DNA of 64,000 nucleotides. It comes from Peribacillus frigoritolerans. GTDB taxonomy: Bacteria; Bacillota; Bacilli; Bacillales; DSM-1321. Positions 42,429-52,507 of this stretch are shown piece after piece. Position 1 is the stretch's first letter. The number at the start of each line of letters is the position of its first letter. A program made the position numbers and the translations under genes. The DNA is taken from NCBI RefSeq assembly GCF_001636405.1, contig NZ_KV440950.1:1201712-1265711 (forward strand). The letters run 5' to 3'. A model generated the notes under the pieces. That model searched no databases. It worked only from the letters and a program-made list of their open reading frames with translations, and was not told the origin of the DNA.

Positions 42429-43754
42429 TCATGGTTTTGTTTTCAAGATCCTCCATTTGTTCTTGATGAGGGTAAGGATCGTACAAATCACCAGGATCGT
42501 CAATGAAGCCAATCCGCTGAACCATATGCTTTGGAATTCACTTACATGAGGCTGGATGATGTATGAAGCCACAATCGCCAGGACCGCGCTTATCGGTATG
42601 TAATCAGCGACTTTTCCTTTACTGAATACGATAACCAGGATTGGAGCCAGCAATGCCGAATATATATTGCCTGAATAAAATAAGAGCTCCAATAGGTTTG
42701 GGGAATAGAAGAGTGTAGCAACGAAAACCAATCCTCCAATACAGATCGAAAGCAGGCAGGCCATCCTTATTTTTTGCTGGTCGCTTTTTTTTGTTTGTAA
42801 TGGTTCAAGAATATTGGCTACGATCAGGCTTACCAATGAGTGCAGGCAGGCACCGAATGTTGAGGTGATTGCACTGATGGCGCAGAGCACAAAAAGGATG
42901 AAAAAGAATGGTGTCGTTATTTTATTTGCCAATCCAGCCAGTATCGAGTGTATATCAGTGAAGCCGCCCGTAAAGATTACCATGATGAACAGGGATGAAA
43001 AGGAGAGCGGGAATATGATCCATATAAGGCCAGATAAAGAGAATGTCAATCTTACCTTTTTCATTTCTATCATGAATAATCGCTGCCACGAAGTCAGGTC
43101 AAAGAAAAACTGGCCGAACCCGACAAGAAGTCCTGCAAAAAGAAAACTCCATAGATCATACTTATTGATTACGAGCATGTATGGATGGTATAAACGAATC
43201 CCATCATAAACAGGCTGAATCCCTTCCTTGACGAAAAAGTATAAAGGAATCAAGATAACTGCGGCAAACATGGATATGACCTGAAAAGCGGCGAATCCAT
43301 GAATGAGCTTTAACCCGCCGAATCCAGCATAAAGGATACAGAAAGCGAAAAAAAAGAACAGCCCGACATAGAGGGGCGTATCGAAAAGAAACTGACATAG
43401 AGTGGACGCGGCCATTCCCTGAATGAATAAAATGTGTAAGCTGGTTATGACCAGGATCACGATCAATATCCAATATCCGAGGGGATGGAGCCGGGCTTTT
43501 AAATAGTCCCCGATGGTCAAGCCCTCGGGGAAATCCTGCCGGACCCTCTTCCCGATGAAGCTGAACATGAACAGGGCGATCGCTCCCATCAGGGCGTATC
43601 CGATCCCTCCGAAAACTCCATACTTCACCATCGATTCAGGGGAGGATAATATTGTGGTGCCTGTCACCCAGCGTGCCAGGAGGGAGATGATCCCCAAACC
43701 CATCCCGATTTGAATGGGGCCTTGTACGTATTCTTGAAATGTACGTGATCGCAA
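42429..43754 (-). CDS. Sodium:solute symporter-family transporter
   Basis: A 441-aa carrier with about 12-13 helices. Family marks are FPEGLTIGDYLKARLHPLGY after the second helix, FLFAGLLVGFGQFFFDLTSW (about residues 203-222) and the helix with SAITSTFGACLHSLVSLIV. It begins at TTG, 3 bases beyond the response-regulator stop, with AAAGGA before it, so it is the third gene of a kinase-regulator-symporter operon. Being cotranscribed with a kinase that lacks a sensor domain, it may import the signal compound or itself act as co-sensor; this is inference. Confidence 0.88.
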   Translation of the reverse strand: MRSRTFQEYVQGPIQIGMGLGIISLLARWVTGTTILSSPESMVKYGVFGGIGYALMGAIALFMFSFIGKRVRQDFPEGLTIGDYLKARLHPLGYWILIVILVITSLHILFIQGMAASTLCQFLFDTPLYVGLFFFFAFCILYAGFGGLKLIHGFAAFQVISMFAAVILIPLYFFVKEGIQPVYDGIRLYHPYMLVINKYDLWSFLFAGLLVGFGQFFFDLTSWQRLFMIEMKKVRLTFSLSGLIWIIFPLSFSSLFIMVIFTGGFTDIHSILAGLANKITTPFFFILFVLCAISAITSTFGACLHSLVSLIVANILEPLQTKKSDQQKIRMACLLSICIGGLVFVATLFYSPNLLELLFYSGNIYSALLAPILVIVFSKGKVADYIPISAVLAIVASYIIQPHVSEFQSIWFSGLASLTILVICTILTLIKNKWRILKTKP

Positions 43755-43757
43755 TGT

Positions 43758-44456
43758 TCATTTTCCTTTCTCGCGGAACTCCTTGGGCGTGATTCCCTCT
43801 ATCTTCCGGAATAAAGTGCTGAAATAATGCTGGCTATTGAAACCCGATTTTTCAGCGACGTCTGATATGCTCCAGCTGGTGTTATTGGTCAAGGCCCTTT
43901 TTGCGGCCTTTATTCTATAGTGCATTAAATATTCCGAAAACGAAGTGCCGACTTCTTCATGGAATTTCCTGCTTAAATAAGTCGGATTGGTATGCACTTC
44001 ACGGGCGATGTCCGAAAGGGAGAGTTTTTCGGCATAGTTTTCATGAATGAAAGAAAGCGAATGGTGAATGAGTGTTGAATAGTTATGGGAAGATACCCTT
44101 TTGTCATACTTGGCCAGGACTTTATGCAAATCACTTTCTATTACAGGTTTCGTTAAATAATCAACCACGCCTATCCTGATGGATTGCTGGGCATAATCGA
44201 AGCTTTGATGGGCGGTCACCATGATGATTTCGACTTCTTTGTTCAGCGCCCTTAGGTCTTCACCAAATTCAAGGCCCGATCGCCCCGGCAGATTAATATC
44301 CAGGAAAGCGAGGTTGATTTTATGATTTTGGTTGAGGGTCAGTGCCTGACAGGCATCAGCAGCTTTGTGAAATTTCCAAAAAGGGTAAATGGACTGAATC
44401 ATATATTCCATTTGTTCAAGGACCAATGGTTCGTCATCAACTAATAATACATTCAT
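43758..44456 (-). CDS. AraC-type response regulator (YesN-like)
   Basis: A 232-aa regulator: receiver domain with acidic Asp7/Asp8, phospho-acceptor Asp53 in FLDINLPGRSG, Thr81 and Lys103 in YLTKP; then an AraC C-terminal domain with two HTHs (LSLSDIAREVHTNPTYLSRK and WSISDVAEKSGFNSQHYFST, ending in FRKIEGITPKEFRE). It overlaps the kinase gene by 4 bases. AraC-type DNA-binding domains usually bind direct repeats about two helical turns apart beside the -35 region, which is exactly the arrangement found upstream of three units in this locus. Confidence 0.94.
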   Translation of the reverse strand: MNVLLVDDEPLVLEQMEYMIQSIYPFWKFHKAADACQALTLNQNHKINLAFLDINLPGRSGLEFGEDLRALNKEVEIIMVTAHQSFDYAQQSIRIGVVDYLTKPVIESDLHKVLAKYDKRVSSHNYSTLIHHSLSFIHENYAEKLSLSDIAREVHTNPTYLSRKFHEEVGTSFSEYLMHYRIKAAKRALTNNTSWSISDVAEKSGFNSQHYFSTLFRKIEGITPKEFREKGK

Positions 44457-45217
44457 TCCTCCGCCTCCTCCATTTTCCTATCAAAAACCAGCGGCCATGA
44501 TACCTCTACCTTTGTTCCCGATTCATTGGAAGCTATATGCAATTGTGCACGGTCATTGAAATACAAATATAAACGTTTTTGGATATTATCGAGGCCATGG
44601 CCGCCATCGTCCGTAACGGAAGATTCATTTCCCATCAATCCATTGTCCGCCACTTCCAGATACACCATTTGTGATTCCAGATAGAACCGGATATGCAGCA
44701 GGGCTTCACCCACTTTTTTTTCCAACCCGTGTTTAAATGAATTCTCCACCAAGGTCTGGAGAATAAAGGGCGGGACAAGTGCGGTTGATAACGGTTCCGG
44801 GCACTCCATATCAATCTTGAGCCGATCACCGAAGCGAAGGGTCTGGATGTCGAGATAATGCTGGGTATACTGGATTTCCTGGGAAAGGGGGATCAATGGT
44901 TCCGATGCTTTATACTTGAATTTCAGGAATTGCGAAAAAGCCTCTAAGGCCCGTATCAATTCTGCCGTCCTGTTCAGGCGGGCCAAGCCCAGAATGACAT
45001 TCAGTGTATTAAACAAAAAGTGCGGCTGGATCTGCTGGTTCAATTTATTATATTGTGCTTCTTGCAGTGCTTGCTCCAGGCGGATCTCCTTGTTTTTATT
45101 TTCAAGAAGATCGATCCTTTTCTCGAATATGAATAGAAATAAAAGAGCGATAGCTCCCATGATGGGAGCTAAAATGAAGAGCATGATAATTAACGTGAAT
45201 CCCTCGTAACTTAGCAT
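44453..45217 (-). CDS. LytS/YesM-type sensor histidine kinase without sensor domain
   Basis: A 254-aa kinase. One hydrophobic stretch (residues about 8-32) is followed by a short coiled coil (EKRIDLLENKNKEIRLEQAL), the phospho-acceptor motif QQIQPHFLFNTLN with His66, and a HATPase domain with LVENSFKHGLEKK (N box) and DDGGHGLDNIQKR (G box). There is no extracytoplasmic loop, HAMP, PAS or GAF domain. Signal input must come from the membrane segment or a partner protein, such as the cotranscribed symporter. Confidence 0.92.
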   Translation of the reverse strand: MLSYEGFTLIIMLFILAPIMGAIALLFLFIFEKRIDLLENKNKEIRLEQALQEAQYNKLNQQIQPHFLFNTLNVILGLARLNRTAELIRALEAFSQFLKFKYKASEPLIPLSQEIQYTQHYLDIQTLRFGDRLKIDMECPEPLSTALVPPFILQTLVENSFKHGLEKKVGEALLHIRFYLESQMVYLEVADNGLMGNESSVTDDGGHGLDNIQKRLYLYFNDRAQLHIASNESGTKVEVSWPLVFDRKMEEAEE

Positions 45218-45305
45218 GGAGAACCTCTGCTTGTTATATTTTTAAATAAATTGAATGATTCTGTTTATTAGTATCATACTAAAGACCCCTCCGGAAATCT
45301 ACAGC

Positions 45306-46295
45306 TTAAGACACAATGTGACAAGCCACTTGATGGTTTTGTGCCGATCGTTTCAGTTCGGGCAGCTGTGTTTTGCAGATATCCTGTACAAACGGGCACC
45401 GTGTATGGAAGCGGCAGCCGTTTGGAGGGTCGATGGGTGACGGGACATCACCCGTCAATAGGATCCGTTCTCTTTCATGTACAGGATTCGGTACTGGGAT
45501 GGCCGATAGCAATGCCCTTGTATATGGATGCTGCGGCTGTTCGAAAATGGACTTTTTATCGGCTATTTCGACTATTTTTCCGAGATACATGACCATCACC
45601 CGATCCGAGATATGTCTGACCACACCTAAATCATGCGAAATGAAAAGAAAGGTAAGGTCGAACTGGCGCTGCAAGGATTTTAATAAATTCAGCACTTGCG
45701 CTTGAATGGAGACATCCAGTGCAGATACAGCTTCGTCACATATGATCAATTTGGGATCCACGGCCAGAGCCCGCGCAATCCCGATCCGCTGTCTTTGGCC
45801 GCCGCTGAATTCATGCGGGTATCTTTCCATGGATTCAGGTCTCAGCCCGACATGTCCCAATAATTCTTCAATCCGGCTCTTCCGGTTTTCTTTAGGGACT
45901 ACATTTTGGATCGCCAAAGCTTCCCCGAGAATTTTGCCGATCGTCTGTCTTGGGTTGAGGGAGGCAAAGGGGTCTTGAAAAATAACCTGCAGATCCTTCC
46001 TGGTACGCCGCATTTCTTTTTTGCCTAAACTCAGTAAATCCCTATCCTGAAAGTGAATGCTCCCGCTCGTCGGTTCATCCAATCGAAGGATGGCCCTTCC
46101 GGTAGTCGATTTCCCGCAGCCGGATTCGCCGACGATGCTTAAGGTTTCACCCTGTTTGATATCGAAGGTAATGTCATCAACGGCTTTTACATGATTGATG
46201 GTCCTTCCGAAAAATCCTCCCTTGATCGGAAAATATTGCTTCAATTGATCCACTTTAAGTAGAACCTTTTTCTCTGCAGCTGGTACACCCATCAT
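45306..46295 (-). CDS. Opp/Dpp-type ABC transporter ATP-binding protein (F subunit)
   Basis: A 329-aa ATPase. Walker A is [16 protein letters not shown], the signature is [17 protein letters not shown], Walker B is [17 protein letters not shown]. The C-terminal oligopeptide-type extension ends with [18 protein letters not shown], whose cysteines belong to the iron-sulfur-like cluster seen in DppD/OppF proteins. The start overlaps the stop of the preceding gene by one base. Last gene of the importer operon. Confidence 0.95.
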   Translation of the reverse strand: MMGVPAAEKKVLLKVDQLKQYFPIKGGFFGRTINHVKAVDDITFDIKQGETLSIVGESGCGKSTTGRAILRLDEPTSGSIHFQDRDLLSLGKKEMRRTRKDLQVIFQDPFASLNPRQTIGKILGEALAIQNVVPKENRKSRIEELLGHVGLRPESMERYPHEFSGGQRQRIGIARALAVDPKLIICDEAVSALDVSIQAQVLNLLKSLQRQFDLTFLFISHDLGVVRHISDRVMVMYLGKIVEIADKKSIFEQPQHPYTRALLSAIPVPNPVHERERILLTGDVPSPIDPPNGCRFHTRCPFVQDICKTQLPELKRSAQNHQVACHIVS

Positions 46296-47317
46296 TAAAT
46301 CCCCACCTTTTCTTGAGCGTCATATGCCTTCTCCCATTGGGGGGTGAACATCCAGCAGCTGACCTCCGTACTTGGGCCGATGGCCTGGAGATCCGGTACG
46401 GCTTGTTCACAAATGCCTTTCGCATGTGGACAGCGGGGAGCGAAGCTGCATCCCTTGGGCATGTTGTAAGGACTTGGAACGGTCCCTGGAATTGTGGTCA
46501 GTTCTTCCTGGTCCATGTCCAGACGGGGAAGGGAGTTCAATAAACCAATGGTGTAAGGATGTTTAGGATTTGTGAATATTTCCTTGGCCAAGGTATATTC
46601 AACGATTTTCCCTGCGTACATGACAGCGACCCGATCACAGGTTTCGTATACGACACCCAAATCATGTGTAATCAAAATGACAGCCGTCCCGAAATCCTTT
46701 TGCAGCGTCTTGATCAGTTCGAGGATTTGGGCTTGGATCGTCACATCCAGTGCTGTTGTAGGTTCATCGGCTATTAAAACCTCAGGGTGGCAGGCAAGTG
46801 CCATGGCAATCATGACCCTTTGCCTCATTCCGCCGCTTAGCTCATGCGGCTCCTGTTTTGCCCTCTTTTCAGGTGAAGGGATCCCGACGAGCCGAAGCAT
46901 GTCGACGGCTTTATCCCATGCTTCCTTTTTTCCCAGCTTTTGATGGAGCCGGATCGCTTCCGCAATTTGCTCGCCCGCTGAATATACGGGATTCAATGAC
47001 GTCATCGGCTCCTGAAAAATCATCGAAATTTCATTCCCGCGTATGGACCGCATCTGTTTTTCAGACTTCGTAAGCAGATCTTCCCCTTTAAAAAGGATGC
47101 TGCCGCCGGCAATCTTGCCGGGTGGCGATGGAATGAGCCTTAACAATGAGAGCGATGTTATGCTTTTCCCGCTTCCCGACTCCCCGACGATTCCAAGCGT
47201 TTCCCCTTTATTGAGGGAGAAACTGATCCCATTGACTGCTTTACTCGTTCCTTCATCAGTGAAAAAGTGGGTCTGCAGGTTTTTTACCTCCAGTATTTTA
47301 TCAGCATCCTGATTCAT
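46295..47317 (-). CDS. Opp/Dpp-type ABC transporter ATP-binding protein (D subunit)
   Basis: A 340-aa ATPase. Walker A is [17 protein letters not shown], the signature is [17 protein letters not shown], Walker B is [16 protein letters not shown], and the C-terminal [17 protein letters not shown] carries the conserved cysteines. Three consecutive ATGs are possible; the third is best placed after AAGGAGGT, which lies just beyond the upstream permease stop. Pairs with the F subunit to energise import. Confidence 0.95.
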   Translation of the reverse strand: MNQDADKILEVKNLQTHFFTDEGTSKAVNGISFSLNKGETLGIVGESGSGKSITSLSLLRLIPSPPGKIAGGSILFKGEDLLTKSEKQMRSIRGNEISMIFQEPMTSLNPVYSAGEQIAEAIRLHQKLGKKEAWDKAVDMLRLVGIPSPEKRAKQEPHELSGGMRQRVMIAMALACHPEVLIADEPTTALDVTIQAQILELIKTLQKDFGTAVILITHDLGVVYETCDRVAVMYAGKIVEYTLAKEIFTNPKHPYTIGLLNSLPRLDMDQEELTTIPGTVPSPYNMPKGCSFAPRCPHAKGICEQAVPDLQAIGPSTEVSCWMFTPQWEKAYDAQEKVGI

Positions 47318-47329
47318 CATCATACCTCC

Positions 47330-48250
47330 TTAGTTCAAGTCTATTCTTTTGTTAAAGTACCGATAGAGGACATCCACTGCCAAGTTCATGAATACGAAGA
47401 TGACGGAAGCGATGAGGACCCCGCCTTGGACCATCGGCAAATCCCTCGTCCTGATTGCATCGACTATCAATCTTCCAAGTCCATTGATGGCAAAAACGGA
47501 CTCTGTCAATACCGTGCCGCCAAGGAGTGCACCGAACTGGAGGCCAACGACGGTAATGACGGGGATGAGTGCATTTTTCAGGCCGTGTTTATAAATGATG
47601 ATATATTCTTTCAATCCCTTGGCTCTCGCGGTCCGGATATAGTCCTGGCGAACGACTTCAAGCATGCTCGACCTGGTCATCCTGGCAACGATGGCCGCTC
47701 CGCCGGCCCCGAGGGTTATGGCTGGTAGAATCATGTGGCTGAAGGTTCCCCAACCTGAAACCGGAAACAAATGAAGGTTCACGGAAAAGAAGTAGATAAG
47801 CATGAGGCCCAGCCAAAAACTAGGTAACGAGATTCCCAATAAAGCAACGATCATGATGGAAATGTCAGCTGCCGAGTATTGCTTGGTGGCCGAGATGATT
47901 CCTGCGATCATTCCAAGCACAACGGTTATGAATATGCTGGCAAGTGCCAGTTCAAGGGTGATGGGCAAGCGGACCATGATTTCGTCCAAAACAGGGCGGC
48001 TGCTGCGGAGTGATTCCCCAAAGTCACCTTGAACGGCATGAAGGACATAGTCAACATACTGATAGAGGATTGGACGATCCAAGCCAAGCTCATGCCGCAG
48101 CGATTCAATCGTTTCTTTAGTCGCTCCTTCACCTGCAAGCAGTGTTGCCGGATCTCCCGGGACCATTTGCATGATGAGGAAAACAACAAGGCTTACTCCC
48201 AGTAATACCGGTATCGTTTGAAGTACCCGCCGGATAATGAATACGAACAT
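47330..48250 (-). CDS. Opp/Dpp-type ABC transporter permease (B subunit)
   Basis: A 306-aa, six-helix permease. IIRRVLQTIPVLLGVSLVVF is the characteristic OppB/DppB N-terminus, LGLDRPILYQYVDYVLHAVQ the conserved periplasmic piece, and RTARAKGLKEYIIIYKHGLK (EAA loop) contacts the ATPases. AAGGAGGAGA precedes the ATG; 12 bases separate it from the upstream C-subunit gene. Confidence 0.95.
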   Translation of the reverse strand: MFVFIIRRVLQTIPVLLGVSLVVFLIMQMVPGDPATLLAGEGATKETIESLRHELGLDRPILYQYVDYVLHAVQGDFGESLRSSRPVLDEIMVRLPITLELALASIFITVVLGMIAGIISATKQYSAADISIMIVALLGISLPSFWLGLMLIYFFSVNLHLFPVSGWGTFSHMILPAITLGAGGAAIVARMTRSSMLEVVRQDYIRTARAKGLKEYIIIYKHGLKNALIPVITVVGLQFGALLGGTVLTESVFAINGLGRLIVDAIRTRDLPMVQGGVLIASVIFVFMNLAVDVLYRYFNKRIDLN

Positions 48251-48262
48251 TTTCTCTCCTCC

Positions 48263-49165
48263 TTATTTTTTCATTCTTGGATCCAGGGCATCTCTAAGTC
48301 CGTCCCCGAAGATGTTGAAACCAAGTACCAGTGTTGATATCGCTATCCCTGGAAACAATGCGATGTGGGGGGCACTGAACAAATAATCCCGTCCGCTGCT
48401 CAGCATCGCTCCCCATTCTGGTGAAGGCGGCTGGGCTCCCAGTCCAAGGAATGACAATCCGGCTGCCGACAGAATGGCCGTTGCCAGACGTAATGTAGCT
48501 TGTACGATGACGGGTGATAGAATATTCGGAAAAATATGTTTGCATATGATCGTGAAGTCAGTCGCTCCCAATGCACGAATGGCATCGATATATTCCAGCT
48601 TCCTGACTGACAGTGTGGAACCGCGTACAATCCGGGCAAACATCGGTATCGAAAAGACTCCGACCGCCACCATAACATTGATTAAACTCGGACCAAGGGC
48701 ACTAATGATCGCAAGAGCAAGCAGTATTCCCGGGAAAGCCAGCAGAACATCGACAATCCTCATAATGACGGTATCGATCCATTTTCCGTAATAACCAGCT
48801 GCTAACCCGAGGAGTATACCAATGAACGCCCCGAAGAAAACAGAGACAAACCCAACCGTTAATGAAAGCCGTGTTCCATACAACAATCTGCTTAAAATAT
48901 CCCTTCCCTTATCATCCGTACCCATCAAATGTTCGGCTGATGGAGGCTGGAGTTTGTTGACCAAATCAATTTCATAGGGATCCTGCGGTGAGATCAAAGG
49001 GGCAAAGATAGCCAATAAAATATAAAAAAGTACGATGTACCCGCCTACCAATGCCAATTTATTTCGCTTGAATTTTTTATAAAAGGCTTTCCAGTGTCTT
49101 AGTTTCGGAGATTTTCTTTCTTTTACATTCAATTCGGTATTATTGATGACGACCTCTGGCTTCAT
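48263..49165 (-). CDS. Opp/Dpp-type ABC transporter permease (C subunit)
   Basis: A 300-aa, six-helix permease and first gene of the importer operon. FKRNKLALVGGYIVLFYILL is the N-terminal helix after a basic cytoplasmic tail; PSAEHLMGTDDKGRDILSRL is diagnostic of OppC/DppC; REYIDAIRALGATDFTIICK-like EAA loop (here KLEYIDAIRALGATDF). AAAGGAGG stands before this ATG; the longer open frame is not used. Transcribed divergently from the first binding-protein gene. Confidence 0.95.
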   Translation of the reverse strand: MKPEVVINNTELNVKERKSPKLRHWKAFYKKFKRNKLALVGGYIVLFYILLAIFAPLISPQDPYEIDLVNKLQPPSAEHLMGTDDKGRDILSRLLYGTRLSLTVGFVSVFFGAFIGILLGLAAGYYGKWIDTVIMRIVDVLLAFPGILLALAIISALGPSLINVMVAVGVFSIPMFARIVRGSTLSVRKLEYIDAIRALGATDFTIICKHIFPNILSPVIVQATLRLATAILSAAGLSFLGLGAQPPSPEWGAMLSSGRDYLFSAPHIALFPGIAISTLVLGFNIFGDGLRDALDPRMKK

Positions 49166-49213
49166 TGGATTTCCTCCTTTTCTTTCATTCAATTTATTCA
49201 AAAAAAGGATTGA

Positions 49214-49299
49214 AGTAAATATGATGCGGAAAAGCAGTAAAGATAATTAAAAAAAGAGTAAAGATTCTGAAAATATAAAATTCGGTTTTTTTTTATAAT
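49214..49299 (+). promoter_or_regulatory. Activator-type promoter P1 with 21-bp-spaced direct repeats
   Basis: AGTAAAGAT at 49236-49244 and again at 49257-49265 (21 bases apart), then 28 bases, then TATAAT at 49294. A poorer copy, AGTAAATAT, lies at 49214. No -35 box is visible at the proper distance. The same layout, base for base in spacing, occurs before the second binding protein and before the amidohydrolase trio. The likely binder is the AraC-type response regulator of this locus. Confidence 0.8.
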
Positions 49300-49375
49300 T
49301 TACAGTAAGCCCGATGTACTCATAGCTGTAAGTTACTTGGAGAAACAAAGGCAGGTTGAAAAGGGAGGAAATAGA

Positions 49376-50932
49376 ATGAGAAAAGGTATGATTGGGTTGC
49401 TTTTTGCTTCTTTATTGGGCATTTCATCCGTTTTATCAGGGTGTGCATCAGAAGAAACCGGCAGTAAGGAAACAGTAGAAAAAGCGAAAGAAGGAGGTAC
49501 GCTGATCGTCGCGCGCTTATCTGACGCGACCACACTTGACCCCCATTTCATAACAGACATTCCATCTGCAAACGTCGTTTATGAAAAGGTTTATCAAACA
49601 TTGGTCGTTCCTGACAAGAACATGGATCCTAAACCGCTGCTCGCAAAAGAGTGGAAACAACTGGATGATGTCACTTGGGAGTTTAAATTGCAGGAGGGAG
49701 TCAAATTCCATGATGGAGCTCCATTCAATGCCGAAGCGGTGAAAACCAATTTCGACAGGATACTGGATCCGGCAACAGCTTCTCCGCAGGCTGGTAAATT
49801 GGAAATGATCAAGGAAATTAAAGCGATTGACGAAACGACCGTACAATTCAAGCTGAAATATCCTTATGCTCCGCTGTTATCGATTTTAGTGAGTAATGAA
49901 GGAAGCATCATCAGCCCTAAAGCGATTAAGGAAAATAGTGACAAACTCGGGCAAAACCCCGTTGGGACAGGTCCATTCGTTTTTAAATCGTGGAAGCCTG
50001 GTGAAGAAATCGCCCTTTCGAAAAACAAGGACTATTGGGGGGATAAGCCTAAGATTGATGGGGTGGTATTCAAGGTGGTCCCTGAAGATGCCACGAGGAT
50101 TGCGATGATTGAAACGGGTGAAGCGCATGTGACCGATCAAGTGCCAGTGACGGAGATTGATAGGATCGAAGCGTCGGGCACGATGGATTTATATCGCACG
50201 GAGGGACTTGCCGTTGAATACTTAAGCTTCAATGTTAAGAAAAAGCCCTTTGATGATGTAAGGGTCCGTAAGGCGGTCGCTCATGCCATCGAGGTCGATT
50301 CCATCATCAAAGGGGTTTATAACGATGTCGGCACGAGGGCAAATTCAACAATGAGCCCAAAGGTGTTTGGTTATGATCCGGATATAAAAGGCTATGACTA
50401 TGATATTAATGAATCGAAGAAGCTCTTGACTGAAGCGGGGGTCAAGGATGGTTTGGAGTTTACCCTGACGACGAGTGACCGTAAGGAAAGGATCAATATG
50501 GCCGAGGTGATTCAATCCCAGTTAAAAGGAATTGGAATTAAGGTCAAGATTCAAGTCCTTGAGTATGGGGCTTACATTGACGCGACAGCCAAGGGCGAGC
50601 ACCAGGTATCGATAGGCGGCTGGGGCAATGCTACCGGGGATGGAGATTATAATCAATTTAACCTTTTCAATAGCAAATCCCAAGGTGCTGCGGGAAATAG
50701 TTCATTCTATAGCAATCCGGAAGTGGATAAATTGATTGAAAATGCACGTAAAGAATCGGATGGCGATAAACGTAAGGAACTATATTCGAAGGCACAGGCA
50801 ATTGAAAGAGAAGAAGTTCCATATGTTCCTATCCGTAACTATGAACACTTGGCCGTATATGGCGGGTCAGTTAAAGGACTTTGGCTGAATCCGGCAAATT
50901 ATTTAATGCTTGATGACGTAACCGTGAAGTAG
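49376..50932 (+). CDS. Extracellular substrate-binding lipoprotein 1 (SBP_bac_5, peptide/nickel type)
   Basis: A 518-aa lipoprotein: signal MRKGMIGLLFASLLGISS, lipobox VLSGC, then the family 5 binding protein (LDPHFITDIPSANVVYEKVY, then WEFKLQEGVKFHDGAPFNAE and VGTGPFVFKSWKPGEEIAL). The longer open frame is rejected because GGGAGGAAATAGA precedes this ATG. It is divergent from the Opp-type permease genes and most likely delivers substrate to them. A second binding protein of the same type lies 3 kb downstream. Despite the family name, these proteins can bind opines, heterocycles and other small molecules. Confidence 0.95.
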   Translation: MRKGMIGLLFASLLGISSVLSGCASEETGSKETVEKAKEGGTLIVARLSDATTLDPHFITDIPSANVVYEKVYQTLVVPDKNMDPKPLLAKEWKQLDDVTWEFKLQEGVKFHDGAPFNAEAVKTNFDRILDPATASPQAGKLEMIKEIKAIDETTVQFKLKYPYAPLLSILVSNEGSIISPKAIKENSDKLGQNPVGTGPFVFKSWKPGEEIALSKNKDYWGDKPKIDGVVFKVVPEDATRIAMIETGEAHVTDQVPVTEIDRIEASGTMDLYRTEGLAVEYLSFNVKKKPFDDVRVRKAVAHAIEVDSIIKGVYNDVGTRANSTMSPKVFGYDPDIKGYDYDINESKKLLTEAGVKDGLEFTLTTSDRKERINMAEVIQSQLKGIGIKVKIQVLEYGAYIDATAKGEHQVSIGGWGNATGDGDYNQFNLFNSKSQGAAGNSSFYSNPEVDKLIENARKESDGDKRKELYSKAQAIEREEVPYVPIRNYEHLAVYGGSVKGLWLNPANYLMLDDVTVK

Positions 50933-50951
50933 GAATTCATCACAAAAGGAA

Positions 50952-50975
50952 GGCAGCATAAGGATGTTATGCTGT
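50952..50975 (+). terminator. Intercistronic hairpin
   Basis: Stem GGCAGCATAA / TTATGCTGTC with a 4-base loop between the binding protein and the first amidohydrolase. The tail is not T-rich enough for a full terminator; it may stabilise the upstream message or reduce read-through. Confidence 0.6.
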
Positions 50976-50997
50976 CTTCTCAATTAGGAGGGAAAGT

Positions 50998-52506
50998 ATG
51001 ATAGATTTACTGCTAATCCATGGGACCGTCATTACCATGGATCAAAACAGGAGAGTTCTGCAAGATGGCGCCGTCGCCATACATCAAGGAAGGGTTTTAG
51101 CTGTAGATGCGACCGAAAAACTTAAATGGAAGTATGAGGCAGTAAAAGTCATCGATTGCAGCCATCAGTGCATATTGCCCGGATTGATAGATGTTCATGG
51201 GCATGGGGGACATTCCATGTTCAAAACCATTGCCATGGAGAATATTGATTTTTGGATGCCGATCATGACGAATACGTACAAGCATTTTGTAACGGATGAG
51301 TTTTGGTATTACGAAGGAAAGCTATCCGCCCTTGAGAGATTGAAGGCTGGCGTGACGACTGGGGTGAGCGTGTTAGGATCCATGCCGCGGTCCGATGAAC
51401 CGATTTTCGCCATCAATCATGCAAAAGCATATGCCGAAGTGGGAATCAGGGAAGTGGTATGCACGGGTCCTTGCAATCCTCCATGGCCCCATTCATTCAG
51501 CCGATGGATCGATGGAAAGAGAGTGGTAAAGGAAGTTACCTATGAAGAAGTATTACAGGGGGCGGAAGCGGTAATCGAGGCGCTGAACCATGCAAATGAG
51601 GACCGTACGAGAGCCTTCATTACACCATTTGTCATCGTTACATCGGTGGATCCCTCCAATCCGACATCTCCTGACAGGCTTTATGGGCTTACTGATCATG
51701 ACCTGTATCAAGCGAAGAAAATAAGGGAGATTGCCAGGAAATATAACACACGCATTCACTCAGATGCCTTTGGCGGGATGATTCATTTAGCGATACAGGA
51801 TAAGGAAAATGCCCTATTGGGTCCGGATGTCCATTTACAGCACTGTCGGGGCATTTCCTTCGATGAGGCAAGAATACTGGCAGAAACAGGTACCAACGTC
51901 AGTGCATCACCTGGATTTGGCCAGGTTCATGCCCGTACCCCGATAACTGAATTATTGGAAATGGGTGCAACTGTGGCAATCTCCACGGATGGGACGTCCC
52001 CTTCCACAAGTTTCGATATGTTTCAGGCAATGAGGAAAACACAGTTGGTTCACCAGGCCGCCCTTAGGGACTACTATTATTTACCGCCAGGCAAGCTGTT
52101 GGAAATGATCACGATAGATGCTGCGAAATGCATTGGCTGGGATGATGAAATAGGCTCCCTCGAGATCGGGAAAAAAGCGGATGTCATTACGGTCAATCTT
52201 CATCAGCCTCACCTGACCCCTGAATTCATGCATGTTCACCGGCTTGTATTTCAAGCTGTGGCGAATGATGTGGAGCATGTCATCGTGGATGGGAAATTGA
52301 TCATGGAAGGCAGGAATGTACGGACGGTCCATGAAAGTACAGTGCTTGATGAAGCGAATGAGGAGGCCTTTTCAACGATAAAGCGTGCAGGGCTCGAAAA
52401 GTATATGCAGCCGACTAAATATTTCTGGGGCCATGCCAGGGCTTATGTAGATGAAAAGCGATATGACGAACGCGAAGACGCTGCCGCGATGGTGAAAGGG
52501 GAATAA
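50998..52506 (+). CDS. Metal-dependent amidohydrolase (chlorohydrolase/deaminase type)
   Basis: A 502-aa subtype I/III amidohydrolase. The N-terminal beta-sandwich leads to the metal motif ILPGLIDVHGHGGHSM (HGH, about residues 66-72), a strand with RIHSDAFGGMIH, then VHLQHCRGIS (third His, near 280), and AISTDGTSPSTSFDM (metal Asp, near 328). The C-terminal IGSLEIGKKADVITVNL is the typical end of AtzB/TrzN/guanine-deaminase-like enzymes. TTAGGAGGGAAAGT precedes the ATG. It is one base from the next amidohydrolase, hence one operon. It would hydrolyse a C-N or C-Cl bond in a ring compound; the substrate is unknown. Confidence 0.9.
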   Translation: MIDLLLIHGTVITMDQNRRVLQDGAVAIHQGRVLAVDATEKLKWKYEAVKVIDCSHQCILPGLIDVHGHGGHSMFKTIAMENIDFWMPIMTNTYKHFVTDEFWYYEGKLSALERLKAGVTTGVSVLGSMPRSDEPIFAINHAKAYAEVGIREVVCTGPCNPPWPHSFSRWIDGKRVVKEVTYEEVLQGAEAVIEALNHANEDRTRAFITPFVIVTSVDPSNPTSPDRLYGLTDHDLYQAKKIREIARKYNTRIHSDAFGGMIHLAIQDKENALLGPDVHLQHCRGISFDEARILAETGTNVSASPGFGQVHARTPITELLEMGATVAISTDGTSPSTSFDMFQAMRKTQLVHQAALRDYYYLPPGKLLEMITIDAAKCIGWDDEIGSLEIGKKADVITVNLHQPHLTPEFMHVHRLVFQAVANDVEHVIVDGKLIMEGRNVRTVHESTVLDEANEEAFSTIKRAGLEKYMQPTKYFWGHARAYVDEKRYDEREDAAAMVKGE

Positions 52507-52507
52507 G

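Noticed and set aside
45306-49165. Calling the importer a dipeptide transporter
   Set aside because: Sequence fits the Opp/Dpp family, but the amidohydrolase context and the paired binding proteins argue against plain peptide uptake, so no dpp or opp symbols are given.
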